From positions 1 to 64,000 of the forward strand of contig LNKV01000068.1 of assembly GCA_001465935.1 (NCBI GenBank): DNA of 64,000 nucleotides, written 5' to 3'. Numbering within the stretch: the first letter of the stretch is position 1; every line of letters starts with the position of its first letter. Below, one piece after another: positions 1 to 11,370 of the stretch. The notes beneath the pieces are model-generated. The model made no database searches. It was not told the origin of the DNA and was given only the letters and a program-made list of their open reading frames with translations. The translations under genes and the position numbers were made by a program. The stretch comes from Clarireedia homoeocarpa. Lineage: Eukaryota; Ascomycota; Leotiomycetes; Helotiales; Rutstroemiaceae.

Positions 1-31
<31 letters not shown>

Positions 32-1343
32 GTTTTTTTTCCCTTCTTCCTTCTTCTCACATAGCCACGGTAGGAGATGACTCCATTGCATTGCATGCAT
101 CTGCGGTAGCCTCTATGGACGAATACATGTGCGCCAACATGTAACACTCTTACACTTTGGCTTTGCTTTAGCTCGTGCACTCCCTTCCAAATGACTGTAT
201 TGGAATTGGCATCGACCAATGGATTCAACGGCCGGCTACAACCACGGTACACATCGGTACTTTTATCCCTCCTTATCTGAACCGGAATGCGATTCAATCG
301 TCTCTTCCCCTCGCCCTCTCGCCCTCCCTCCTGGCAGTCTCGTTGGAGTCATAGAATCCTTGCCTTACGAGCCGGAAGAGTGCCCCAATGGAGTCTCCTT
401 TGGGAATAAATGCTCCTTGCACAATTGCACAATTGTATAATTATGTAGTAGCGGTGAGAATAAATCCACGGACGCTCTGAGCCAATCATTCCTTTCCCCT
501 CGAACGCTTTCTCGATTATCTCCACAATTCACTAGACAGGGATTGTCTATGTAAGCGCACAATTTCGTAGCTTTTCCTTCAAATTTGATAAAATTGATAA
601 AATTGACGAAAAGTTTCGCACCAAAATTTCCCAAATTCCCCCAAAACTAAATTCATTAGCGCGAAATCATGAAAAAATGTCCCCTCCAAAAAAAAAAAGA
701 TTATGTCGACCTCCCTCTCTTCCTCTCTTCCTCCCTCCTCAACCCATCAACCATCTCAACAAGACAACGAAGTCACATTACCACACGTATCCAAAGAACC
801 TCAACTACACATCAAACTTCGTCGAAATGCCGCGGGCCGTCGTTGAGCTGTGAATACCTACTATGGGCATGCTCACGGAGCGTGTCCATAGTCCCTTCAG
901 CCAACGAGTACAATTCAAATTCAATTCATCGACATCTTGACGAAGCATCAGACTTTTACTGTCTAATCAGCCTGTTCTAACCAGAGGCATTGATTAGATA
1001 AAGAGATTGGAGTCTGCACTTTTAACAACATTTCTAGATCGAGTTTCCCTCTTCATTTTGAGAGGTGAGGCTCCATCCGACGACCGAAGAACGAGCGATT
1101 ACCTCCCACCTCAAACTCGAATTCGAATCCGAATTTTTTAATCCGCCGTACCGACTCACCATACAAGCCATTCTCCTTTTCTCCTTGCCGAGCTCAATCC
1201 ACTCTTCTCCTTGCCGAGCCCAATCCACTCACAGTATCTCAGCTAGACTTGATACCACTAGATATCTCGAATCACCATAAACCCCCCTTAGATATCCTGG
1301 GAGACCCGCAACCACATCTCGATTAACTCAAAAGCACCTCAAG
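1..1343. other. Intergenic and upstream DNA, no supported gene
   Basis: The stretch opens with a T homopolymer at about 4-31. The rest is pyrimidine-rich and contains only short open frames without recognisable protein features. The last few hundred bases are probably promoter and 5' untranslated region of the gene starting at 1344. I see no RNA gene or mobile element. Confidence 0.5.
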
Positions 1344-2998
1344 ATGTCTTCCAGAAATACTCAGCGTGAGTCTTTCAAGACTCCTACCAAACCTCGATCA
1401 GCCAAGAAAGCCAAGCAAACGATTGACTACTCCTCCGACTCTTCCTACGCAGGAGTTTATGACATTAGTGACGACGAAGATAATGATTCAGACGACGATC
1501 CAGATGTATTTCTGGGGGCCGGGGGGCCAGTGGAGAAATATGAAGAGGCAGCCATGTTTGAATCTGCGGAGGAAGATGATGATTTGGAGACAGTGGAGGA
1601 TGACACGGATTCTCAGCGAACTCCTCGCGCTAATGATGAATATGAAGAATGGCAAGGGATTCCAGATTCTTCAGACGAAGTATTGGGTGACGGAGGCTTT
1701 CTTGGAAATATTTCAAGCACACAAGATTCGGATACGTATGATTCTCCTAAAAAGCGGGTCACTTTCGACCTTTCCGATGATAGTGATATCGCCTCGGATG
1801 ATGAGTGGTGGCCTGATCTTTTTGATGCTGCTACCTCCCGTAATGCTCCCTTTCTGAGTACAGATGCTCTCCCTCCTGGTCTTGCTAGGGTACTGGAGGA
1901 TGATAGAGATAACGATGATAATGATGGCTCGGATCATGAAGTTTATTGGGGCAATAGCAGTAGTGATGAGGAACAAACCGATGATGAGAGTGGTGACTCC
2001 AGTTCCTCTTCAGGGTATCAATGTAAGTGGCATCGACCTGACCATATGGTTGAGCCGATTGCTAACGAGGAGGTGCAGCTGATGATGGCGGTGATACTAC
2101 TGATGATGAGGATTGGCGAGACAATCGACCTGAACCCGTTGAATCCGTTATCCGCCGCGATTCACCCGAACCACCTTCGTCTATCGGTATGCGCATTGAA
2201 CGTCGCAAAGGCCAACCCGATGTTATTACTTGGTACCACAATACCGATATTCCTTTCGTCATCTTGGATGAGGCTGGAAAGGATCTTCTTATGTTCTCTC
2301 ATGATGTTGTTCCTCGACTACAAGGTCCTGGCAATGCATCATCCCCCATAAAGAATGGCGTTTTGGGCGAGTTCTCTCCAGTACTCAGCAATCAAGCCAA
2401 CGTTATGATGAGTGCCATGCAAGATACTCCACTCGACTTCTCTTTCGGATTTGGCCAACCTCTTGCTCAACCTGAAGCCTTCTTTTCGGGCTTTAACTTC
2501 AACAATAATGGCTATGCTAGTCCTACTGAAGAATCCTCTTATGACGATAGCGATACGAACAAACCGGACCCTTTACAGTGGAAGGACTTGTTGCATCTGG
2601 ACGAAACCCTAGATGGAGACGATGAGGCAGACGATGACGATACCATCGAGCCTCAATCTACTCCTGCTCGACCGACAACTGCCCGAAGTGAAGATCAAGT
2701 TCACCCACTTCTGGAGCATCTGGACCGGAACCCGGTCGGCGCTTTCCGCCACAACCAACAAAGTCAACGTCTCATCAACAGCAACACTATCTCCCAGGAA
2801 GCACTTGCTTTTGGCACTGATACCATCAAAGGTGTTAAGAATGGACATCTCGACTCTCTCACTAGTTCTCTTACTCCTCGCCGCAAACCAAAAACGCTCT
2901 TGCCATCGAGCCCTGCTGCCGCACTTGCAGATAGGAAACGAAAGTCAGATGGTTCTAGCGAATATCATTCACATAAGAGAAGTCGAAGCAATGCTTAG
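1344..2998 (+). CDS. Acidic, mostly disordered hypothetical protein (532 aa)
   Basis: Two exons, 1344-2022 and 2079-2998. The 56-nt intron has a GTAAGT donor, a GCTAAC branch-like site and a GTGCAG acceptor; removing it joins two open frames into 532 codons plus stop. The first ~230 residues are packed with Asp, Glu and Ser runs after a basic start (KTPTKPRSAKKAKQ), a composition common in nuclear or chromatin-associated proteins. The middle has a short less-disordered block around RRKGQPDVITWYHNTDIPF followed by FVILDEAGKDLLMF, which may be the only folded part. The C-terminus is basic (PRRKPKTLL, DRKRKSDG, HKRSRS) and could be a nuclear localisation signal. I do not recognise a named family. 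The ATG at 1344 is the first in frame. Nuclear location is inference only. Confidence 0.8.
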
Positions 2999-4275
2999 GA
3001 TGCCTCTCGAATATTGCTTACGCAAACTACCAACGTTATCGCTGAGCTACACAGTTGCTCTTATGGCCTTCAAGGTCATATTGATAACTTATCACGTCTG
3101 ACGGACGGCATGACAACTCTTTGATTGTTATCCCTGGCCTCAGGTTCCTTCATTTACATTTCTTTTGTTCTTTGTACTGCAAATTATGAATTCGGCCAGA
3201 CAAAAGCTTAGTCTCTCTACATATGAAATAAATTTGACTATCTAGCTATACTCGAGCGATTTGCTGACAGACTACTGTTTTTACAAAAGTTCTTGCTAAG
3301 ACTTATTTCTCTTTTGCTTTAGCCTCTAAACTTTACAATGTCATTTGATATGGGCAACGGCTATATGGCGTCTTCGGCATGACGAATGGTTGAGTCGGTT
3401 TCATGCTTATCATCTGGAGGAATTGTAATGGTATAGATGTGAGAAGCATTTCATACCATCTCCTCAGACTTCGGCGTTTGCATGGAAATGGAGATTCCCA
3501 GAATCATGGTCTGCGGTGTGTAAGTATTATGATTGATGTTAGCGTTGCCATGAGTTTCTTTTATGTGTTATAGTATGAATTGCCTCTGGCACAAAATCAA
3601 TGCAAAACAAATTAAAATGTCTTCGACTGCTTGGTGATTTGTAAAATAAGAGGTGCTTCTACCGGCCGAACTAACACATAATTGGTAGCTTAAGAATAGA
3701 AGAAGTAATCCTCGCACATGACGAGTTCGACCTTGTGCCTTGGTATTTGGGCGAATACATTTTATATCGATCCCTTTTTGGCTCTTATCAAGACATCCCA
3801 CCGATCAATTTGGGAAAAAAAGATAATTGAGCCTAATAGAAAAATCCTTCCATACAAAACCAAGACATAAGTTACGTGGACCAATGTCTCGAAATACGCA
3901 GAAAAATCCCCCAATCAGGAAAGCAACTGGCAAGAAAGGCTACGTCTCTCTATTAGCCTATTATGAGAATATATTCAAGTTTCTTTATTTCATCCCTGGC
4001 ATGATTGGATGTAAAAATTGCTGACAGGGCTGAGTTCAAGCCACCTTTATCTATCTTTTCCCTTTCCAGTTCGATAGTGGATAGGAGGGACATAGAAGGG
4101 ATCTGAACTTGAGATCGCTACTGCACGCGGTCAGAAAGAAAGGGCATACATTACTACGTGTGAAGAGAGTTCTTTCTTTCTTCCTTCCCTCAAGCATCAT
4201 GTCGCAACAGAAGTGAACAATCTCGAAAATATCCCAGAGTCTTTCCTACGCGCGCCGCGCACATTTATATAAAAT
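2999..4275. other. Intergenic, no supported gene
   Basis: It contains the 3' end of the acidic-protein gene and the promoter of the DOMON/b561 gene. Open frames here are short, lack matching splice partners and show no domain features. I see no repeat or RNA gene. Confidence 0.5.
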
Positions 4276-5787
4276 ATGAAGATATCCAACATTGCGGCGA
4301 CATGCATCGCATTCTTGGCATCCGGTAGGCACAACACCAATTTTAAATGCGTGCAGAATCGTTAATTAATCAATCAATCACCAGTGACCGCACTCGCAAC
4401 CTACTCCCCCGGTCCAACCTACTCCCTCGGTATCCCGCCGTCGACCGCCGCTTCTGGGAAGGGAAATATATATTTCCAGCTCAGCGCACCAAACACGTAT
4501 CGATGGGTCGGACTAGGTATCGGGTCGCGCATGGCGGGGGCCACGATTTTTGTCATGTATAGTGATGGGAAAGGGAATGTGACGGTTAGTGGGAGAGGAG
4601 GCGGGCAGGGACATGTGGAGCCAAAGGTAGATGCGGATAGGGCTGCGGGGTTGGATGTGAAGTTGTTGGAGGGGAGTGGTGTTGAGGGAGGGGTTATGAG
4701 GGGGAATGTATTGTGTAGGTTTAGGCGGCTTTTTCTTTGGTGTTGCGGGGTGCCATTTCAGTTCAGTTCAGTTCGTGGATGGTCGAGAGGCGGAGAGGAA
4801 GGGGGAAATCAACTGGGCTGAGTAAATAACCAACTAACTGCTGCTAATAGGTACGAACTGCCCCCTTCTATCCACAACATCCTCCTCATCGCAATGGATC
4901 GCCGCCTGGATGGTCGGCGACCCTATCGATAGTACCTCTCCCTCCTACTCAATAAACCAGCACAACGACGACAGCTACCGACAATTCACGTACGACCTCT
5001 CTACCGCAGCGATCGACAACGATAGTAACCCATTTATATCCCTTGCTGCCACCTCCTCATCCTCATCCCGACCTGCATCTTCCGTCGCAGCAGAAAACCA
5101 GTCCTCAGCATCAAAAACTAACAAATACAATATCGCGCACGGAACAATCATGAGCATCACGATGATTATACTTTTTCCCCTTGGTGCGCTGTCGATGATG
5201 TTTGGGAAGTTCTGGGTGCATGTGTTTATTCAGGGGTTTGGTCTGGCGCTGTTGATTGTAGGGTTCGCGTTGGGCGTTAGGTTGGCGGAGATTCAGAATT
5301 TGGTATGTTCCTTTCTCTTCACTTGTTGGTGTTTTCTTCCTGCTTGCAGGCCTCCCCCCCCTCTCCCCTCTACTATATCTATATCTATATCTACATCTAC
5401 ATCTACACACATCAAGCTTACACCCCCCTTCCCTAGCTCTTCACTACCCCCGCCAAAACGCACACCATCTTCGGCCTCGTAATATTCATCCTCTTCCTCC
5501 TCCAATTCCTCCTCGGCCTCTATCATCACCACAAATACAAACAGCAACAGCGGCGTGGATGGGCAGGAGTCATGCACATATGGTACGGGCGGACGATCAT
5601 CGTGCTAGGGATCGTGAATGGAGGAGTGGGCTTGCAGTTGGCAGGGAATTCGACAGCGGGAAAGGTGGTATATGGGGTTGTGGCGGGGGTGGTGGGGTTG
5701 GCGTATGCGGGGTGGGTGGGGTTGTCGTATTTGGCTGCGATGTGGTGGGAGATGTGGAGAAAGGAGAAGGGGGCTGATGAGTCGTAA
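4276..5787 (+). CDS. DOMON domain-cytochrome b561 membrane protein (393 aa)
   Basis: Four exons (4276-4324, 4385-4714, 4851-5302, 5437-5787) give 393 residues. The first exon encodes a signal peptide (MKISNIAATCIAFLAS...). Residues ~20-165 form a DOMON domain like the cytochrome domain of cellobiose dehydrogenase (IYFQLSAPNTYRWVGLGIGS, then MAGATIFVMYSDGKGNVTVS). The C-terminal half has five hydrophobic helices. Histidines lie at the start of helix 1 (NIAHGTIM), in HVFIQG, in KTHTIFG and in MHIWYGR, matching the four haem-ligand histidines of b561 proteins. Family knowledge: such proteins pass electrons across the plasma membrane, often to extracellular metals or oxidoreductases; the substrate here is unknown. 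Intron 3 (5303-5436) carries a (CTATAT)-like short repeat. The splice sites are canonical and all phases agree. Confidence 0.88.
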
Positions 5788-6124
5788 GGGGCGGAAGGAC
5801 ACAGAAATAGAGTTTTGGAAACAAGTCAAATTTGTTTCAAATTGGGAGAGTCACGCTCTGGGAGAGAAGACTTTCCAAAACCAGCTGGATTTTGGGCGTG
5901 AGCACAGCTCGTTCGCCTTACTTCTATTTTCACATTTGCGCTGACCAAACTTTGGGACCATCTCTATGACTTCTCTAACTTAGCGTTCCTTTCAAAAATG
6001 CACACTCTCTCTCTCTCGTATAATATAAGTATTCCTCTGAAGGCCTTCTTTGCTCCCTCAATTTCTTTCTTCACTCCTTCTCTTAGGCAGGAATCTCATA
6101 ATCCATTCTCCTTCCCCGAAGCAA

Positions 6125-6158
<34 letters not shown>

Positions 6159-6453
6159 AAGAGCTGGGAGAAACCAAAGTTTCCATGTTTGTAAAATCCC
6201 GAAAAGAGAGCGTTAATCTTGTCAGGGAGATCCGCCTTGACATAGGCATACAAGACGTTTTATTTAATGACGCTGGAGATTCCAAACTGTTTCTTATTTG
6301 GAGCTGGCGTGCTCGGAATCGAATGGTTTAAGAGGCTGCTCTGCACAGATGTAAATGAATAATTATATAGGAATCATTGAACAGCGATTAATTCCCTGCA
6401 CGCAAACTTTTTACTCGATGCTAAATTACTATAAATACCATTTTCTATCACTC
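5788..6453. other. Intergenic between convergent genes, with a 31-nt T tract
   Basis: This is the shared 3' region of the b561 gene (plus) and the catalase gene (minus). A pure T run occupies 6127-6157. No coding feature is supported. Confidence 0.6.
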
Positions 6454-8709
6454 TCACTCATCCAAGGCAAACCTTCCCAAGAACTTAAACCTCCTCAGCC
6501 CTGTCTCAAACCCCTCAACTAGACCTTTCAAATCCGTACCATTACCACTGTACACGCCCTCCTCTCCCCCCTCTAACCCCACCTTCTCCATAACCTTCCC
6601 TCCCCCTGCGAAGAACCCCAGCGGTTTCCCAAAATGGTATCCATCCGCCAATATTCTCCATGGTCTTTCCGGCGGATACAGAGTAGTGGTTTTACCTTGC
6701 CCACCAAAACCAGAGGTGAATAACTTTGCCACCCCATCCACAACAATAAGCCCATCAAAGAAAGTCGCGTCTGCTGCGCTGTACGTCGTATCTACGCCTG
6801 GTACGAGTTTCTCCGCAACAACGCGCACATTAACGCCAGACCCGGAATTCGAAAACGCCGCAGCAATAGCAGCAGCCTGTGAGAGCGAAATATTACTCGC
6901 AACACTCGCGAAAACACCCACATTCAGTCCCTGGATTGTAAGAAGTGGGTCGGCGAAAACAGACACGAAAGATGTGCTGTTATCGTGGTAATAAGTTGTG
7001 TCGGCTTCCGGAGCGGGAAGATCAAGAACATCGGCTACGCGGGTGGCGATGCCGTGGGATATGCGGTTGAGTTGGATGAGAACATTTTGTTTGACGATGG
7101 GAGAGGTGAGATGGGAGAGTTCGAAACGGATAGCGTTGATGAGGAATTGTTGCTCGATTGGGAGGAGCGAGTTGTAGAAGAGACGCGGTTGAGACCAATG
7201 GTCTGAGAAGGAGGTCGAAGTTGTTCTTGTTAAGGTGCCGGGAGTGGAACGAGTTGGTGAGGTGAAGAAGCCGCGGCCTTGGGATTGAGTTGCTTGTTTG
7301 GGAGAGCCGGGGTTGAGTGTATTGGGTGAGTATGCGACCGTGTTGAGGGGAATATAGTTTTGACCTGCACCATCGCGGTTGTTGTTGTGGATAGGAACAT
7401 GTGGGCGGTTTATGGGCAGTTGCTCAAAATTTGGTCCGCCGTGACGGTTAAGTTGAGTGTCGAGATAGGAGAAAAGGCGACCTTGAAGAAGAGGGTCTTC
7501 CGTGAAGTCAATGCCACGGACTATGTGACCTGGTTGAAACTATCATATTGTATGATAATCAGCCAAGATAATCTTGCAGGTTGAAAATGGAACGAGGAAA
7601 GAAAATATCTACGTACCATGACCTGTTCCGTCTCGGCAAAATAGTTCCTCGGATTCGCATCCAACCTCATTACACCAATCTTCATTACAGGCACCAATTC
7701 TTCTGGTAGTAATTTCGTCGGGTCCAATAAATCAACTCCATACTTCTGAGCATCTTCCTCCTCCACAACTTGTACACCCAACTCCCATTCGGGGGCATAT
7801 CCTTGTTCAATTGCATCCCAAAGATCCTGCCTATGGAAGTCACCATTCTTTCCCGCCAAGACCTGAGCTTCTTCCCATAGCAAACTTGCTTTGCCTTGTT
7901 TACTCTTCCAGTGCCATTTGATTAATTTTGATTTACCTGAATCGGTGACAAAGCGGAATGTGTGCACACCGAAACCATCCATGTGACGATAGGAGCGCGG
8001 AGTTCCGTGACTAGACATCGCCCAAAGCAGCATATGCAATGAGCTAGGTTGCTGGGAGAAAAAGTCCCATGCAGTGTCATGAGCGGTAGCTGCTTGGGGG
8101 ATTTCGTTGGACGGCGAAGGCTTAAAAGCATGGACTAGGTCGGGGAAGAGGATAGCATCTTGAATAAAAAATACAGGCATACTGTTTCCAACGATATCTG
8201 AACGAATTTATAAGAGACATGGTGGCAAAGAGAGTGCAGGGTTGTGGCTTACCAAAGTTTCCTTCGTCTGTATAGAATCTTGTGGCGAATCCATGAGCAT
8301 CACGAACAGTATCGGCACTGCCTCTGCTGCCAGCAACCGTCGAAAATCTCACGAAGACCGGAGTTTGCTTGCCTTCCGCCCCTAGAAAAGATGCCGCCGT
8401 GATATTGCTATAATTGCCATAGCTTGTAAAAGTGCCATGAGCACCTGCACCTCTTGCATGGACCGCACGCTCCGGAACTCTTTCATGATCAAAGTGTTGG
8501 ATCTTTTGACGAAAAATGAAATCCTCCAGAAGCGTTGGTCCTCTTTCTCCAGCTTTTAGGCTAACATTTTCTTGAATTGGTCCCCCAGCATCAGTAGTGA
8601 AGTAGGAGTCTGTGTCATTGAGTGTGAATTGATCAAGGAAGTCCGCGTTGTATGGGCATTGAGCTGTAATTAGCCCTGTGAAAGCCAATATTATGAAAGC
8701 GGAAAACAT
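6454..8709 (-). CDS. Secreted large-subunit catalase (707 aa)
   Basis: Three exons on the minus strand: 8709-8253, 8197-7617 and 7539-6454, with introns of 55 and 77 nt. The start is the ATG at 8709; the frame opens slightly further upstream but only with TTG. Residues 1-16 (MFSAFIILAFTGLITA) are a clear signal peptide. Active-site landmarks are His84 in RAVHARGAGAHGTF, Asn157 in DIVGNSMPVFF, and the haem-binding Tyr in RLFSYLDTQ. The last ~150 residues form the flavodoxin-like C-terminal domain that distinguishes large-subunit from small-subunit catalases (GLNVGVFASVASN, LIVVDGVAKLF). The length matches the secreted fungal CatB-type enzymes, which break H2O2 into water and oxygen outside the cell. 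All key residues are present and no lesion is seen. Confidence 0.93.
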
Positions 8710-9216
8710 CTTGAGTTGCAAGAATTGATGGTAAAAGCTTAGGCAACCAGTGATGACTGCTTGATACTACCTTGGAAGGTCATGAGAGAGATGCGGGAGT
8801 AAATAGAAGATATATAAGTGACAAGTTCAAGAACTACCGTGTGTTCTATTTCAGCTGTGCCGTGCAAATACTTCCAAATTATTGCGCTAGGCAAGAGTTT
8901 CCCTACCTTGTACCCTTAACTTACATCTCTAGTACTGATTGAGCTGTTCGATCGACTACCGCTCATTCTACTTAAGATTTGCGAACGAATGGGTGGAGAT
9001 GTCTATGAAGATACGTGTAGCTGGCGCGCAACACATGCATGTCGTTTGACAGCTGTGTGGAAGTGCCGAGCACGAGCACATGTCGCTTGACAGCTGTGTG
9101 GAAGTGCCGAGCACAAGCACATGATGGATGCATAAAGATCTACTTTTCCCCCTGAGATTTGAGACATGATTGATCTGCGATCCGTGCCGTATTCCGACAA
9201 CATGCATGATAGGCCA
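8710..9216. other. Catalase promoter region
   Basis: Upstream region of the minus-strand catalase gene. It includes TATATAAGT at about 8811-8819, roughly 100 bp upstream of the ATG (in either orientation a TATA-like stretch). A 41-bp tandem duplication lies at its far end. No gene is supported. Confidence 0.45.
9038..9119. repeat. 41-bp direct tandem duplication
   Basis: Two adjacent copies (9038-9078 and 9079-9119), each beginning CATGTCG and containing TTGACAGCTGTGTGGAAG. They differ at two positions (T/C and G/A). Both differences are transitions, so the duplication is recent. Confidence 0.9.
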
Positions 9217-9425
9217 TACTCTCCCCTCCCAAGAACAAATGTTATTTGGTGGGTTTTGCCACAGAGGGTATAAACAGGGGGGTTTAACCACTCAAAATTG
9301 AAGGTTTTGTATCCGAGGTATCTTCGATGTAAAAAGGACCATTTTGAGTGATTAAACCCCCCTGTTTATACCCTTATACCCTCTGTGGCAAAACCCACCA
9401 AATAACATTTGTTCTTGGGAGAGTA
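9217..9425. mobile_element. 209-bp palindromic MITE-like element with TA at both ends
   Basis: The left arm (9217-9298) and right arm (9341-9425) are near-perfect reverse complements around a ~42-bp loop. The outer ends read TACTCTCCC and GGGAGAGTA. The arms share the core AGAACAAATGTTATTTGGTG and the tract CCACAGAGGGTATAA. The right arm carries an extra ~9 bp (a duplicated CTTATACCC unit), and there are few mismatches. No coding capacity. TA at both ends fits target-site use by Tc1/mariner-type transposases; that assignment is inference. The terminal 45 bp recurs at 55402-55447. Confidence 0.72.
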
Positions 9426-11155
9426 GGAAGAAACAACACAACCGTTTCTTTGCTGCTACGCACGTTGCGCAGTAGGTATTACTTTTTTACAACACCGAAC
9501 TCGACAGTTGGCTGCGCTCGAATGCTTCAACCAAAGTTCTGTGAAGAGCGAGTTGTTATGGGCAGTTGGTCGTGATGGCTCTGGCGTATTACTCGACAAC
9601 GATAACTTTACCGCTTTGAGGAAAGAACTAATTAAGGTATCAGATTGTCAGGGGCCGCTAGAAGGCTGGTTGGCGACTCCGAAGAGGCTTTAGTACTCAG
9701 ATTTCTTGGAGAAACTGATACGCGAAGAAAGTGAATTAAGTCTTGATTCAACAGTCGCGAGCATTTCTGCCACTCTGGGTTTGTCGTCCAAGGATTCCGC
9801 ATTTTTCGATGAGCCATCATCGACGTTTGGGAAGGTGACAGGATGCTTCCTTCGTGAAGTTATCTGCGAAAGCTGCCCGGTTGTTTCTTCCGCGACCACC
9901 CAAAGACGTGGATATTTTTGAAGTAGGAGTAAAGAGGCTTCATGGAGAACGGCTGTCACCGTATGTGGCAATTGCATGGTGTTTCTCGCAGATTTTCTCG
10001 CATCGTTGGGAGTTGAGCCCTTCATGACGAGCCAGGCCATAGTTAGAAATCGGGGGGGAAACAGCATTGAGTACGATTTTCTTCCATGGTAGTATGGACA
10101 CTGAACAATTGCGTCAGCTCTTGAATTTTAGTTTGAGCGATGAATATCGCGAACATGCAAACTGAGTAAGGAAAGCCAAGAACGGAATTTATAGATGCCG
10201 ACCTGCATATCAGCCTACATATCAGAGATGCGAATTCTCCACATGCGCCTCGACGGTTTGAACGGTGGTGAAATATCATGGAATAATACTCGTTGAAATG
10301 GAGCGAGAACGTGGTAAAAAGGTTGTGGCATCGCAATATTTCTCGGAGGAATGTTCGCAAAAGCGTCGTAGAAGCATTTCCACCCCCTGCTCCCGCCACA
10401 TTGTTGTTCCGGAAAGCGGCCGAACTCCCCGGTCACTTCTATTGGGATGGGCTGGGGTACTGGGGAAGCATGGGAGGTTCCCCACACTCGGCCTCAAATT
10501 CTTGCCGGGATGCCTTATTGCCTTGTTCCCTTGTTCCCATCGAGACTTCTCCTCATTCTCCTCATTCTCCTCACTCTCCTCACTCTCCTCACTCTCCTCA
10601 CTCTCCTCATTCTCCTCATTCTGCTCCCCCATTCTTCTCATTCTCCAACATCACCATACTTATTTCCTCCCATTTTCCAATACATGCCCCAACTATGAAA
10701 ATGCACCCACCGTTCACCGCCCAACCCAATGACATCAGTTTGCACAACCCGCTAAACTGTCCGTGGGTGAGATAGCATGGTAGCATGGTAGCATGGCAGG
10801 ACGTTGACAACTCCACATCCGAGTCGGGTCATACTAAACCTCGTCTTCAACCCCAAGCTGCCGAGAGCTTGACCGAAAGAAGCCAAGAGCTGGAAAAAGT
10901 CTTCACTGTCCTCTAACTTCCAACAAGCTTACCCCGTTGACAGCCATAGCAGACTAACTAACAGGTTTCCCGGTAAACGGGGTTCCTAGCCCCTTGCAGC
11001 CCTCCTCGGTCCTATATTGCAGCGTCTTTTCGGCCCTTCTCAAGCTTTACCTATCCAGAGTGAGTAGTCAGGCCGTTCTTGCATTTCAACGTTAGTCTGC
11101 AAGTCTCAAAAGGTAAAGTCGTCCATGACGCGGTTTTGGTTGGCGAGGCACTTTT
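9426..11155. other. Long intergenic region, at most a weak ORF
   Basis: A minus-strand ATG frame at 9690-10067 (125 aa, Ser-rich C-terminus, QLPHTVTAVLHEASLLLLQK) has somewhat protein-like composition. It lacks a recognisable domain or a convincing upstream exon, so I do not call it. A CTC-rich microsatellite is at 10548-10620, and GTAGCATG repeats lie near 10770-10795. The right-hand part is promoter of the GH31 gene. Confidence 0.4.
10548..10620. repeat. 9-bp CTCCTCAYT microsatellite
   Basis: About eight tandem 9-bp units. The outer units end ATT and the inner ones ACT. The frame it opens on each strand (Ser/Pro/His or Glu/Ser runs) is a repeat artefact, not a gene. Confidence 0.9.
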
Positions 11156-11314
11156 GCGGGGTGGTTGGGGTGGTGCAAAGTGCGGAGGAGATCTGCTCAT
11201 TGCATACTGGCACTGGCACTGGCATGCATCAATTGATATATTCCCCATGGTGCCTTTTTGCCCCGTTTAATTTTCATTCCGCTGTGTATATAAGTGCGTG
11301 GCTATTCCCCCCAG
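11156..11314 (+). promoter_or_regulatory. Probable GH31 core promoter with CreA-like sites and TATA box
   Basis: TATATAA lies at 11287-11293, 78 bp before the ATG. Three matches to the CreA/Cre1 carbon-repressor consensus SYGGRG or its complement are visible: GCGGGG at 11156-11161, GCGGAG at 11182-11187 and CCCCAG at 11309-11314. Carbon catabolite repression of a secreted glucosidase would be expected. Sites this short also occur by chance, so function is inference. Confidence 0.4.
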
Positions 11315-11370
11315 TACTTGTTCTTTTCCATCTCATCTACCATCTTTACTCTAAAGGAGGTCAAAAGAGT

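Noticed and set aside
9690..10067. 125-codon minus-strand ATG frame as a gene
   Set aside because: No domain, no convincing upstream exon, and an overlapping repeat-rich neighbourhood. Composition alone is not enough.
10265..10775. Overlapping frames of 120-160 codons on both strands
   Set aside because: They owe their length to the 9-bp CTCCTCAYT microsatellite.
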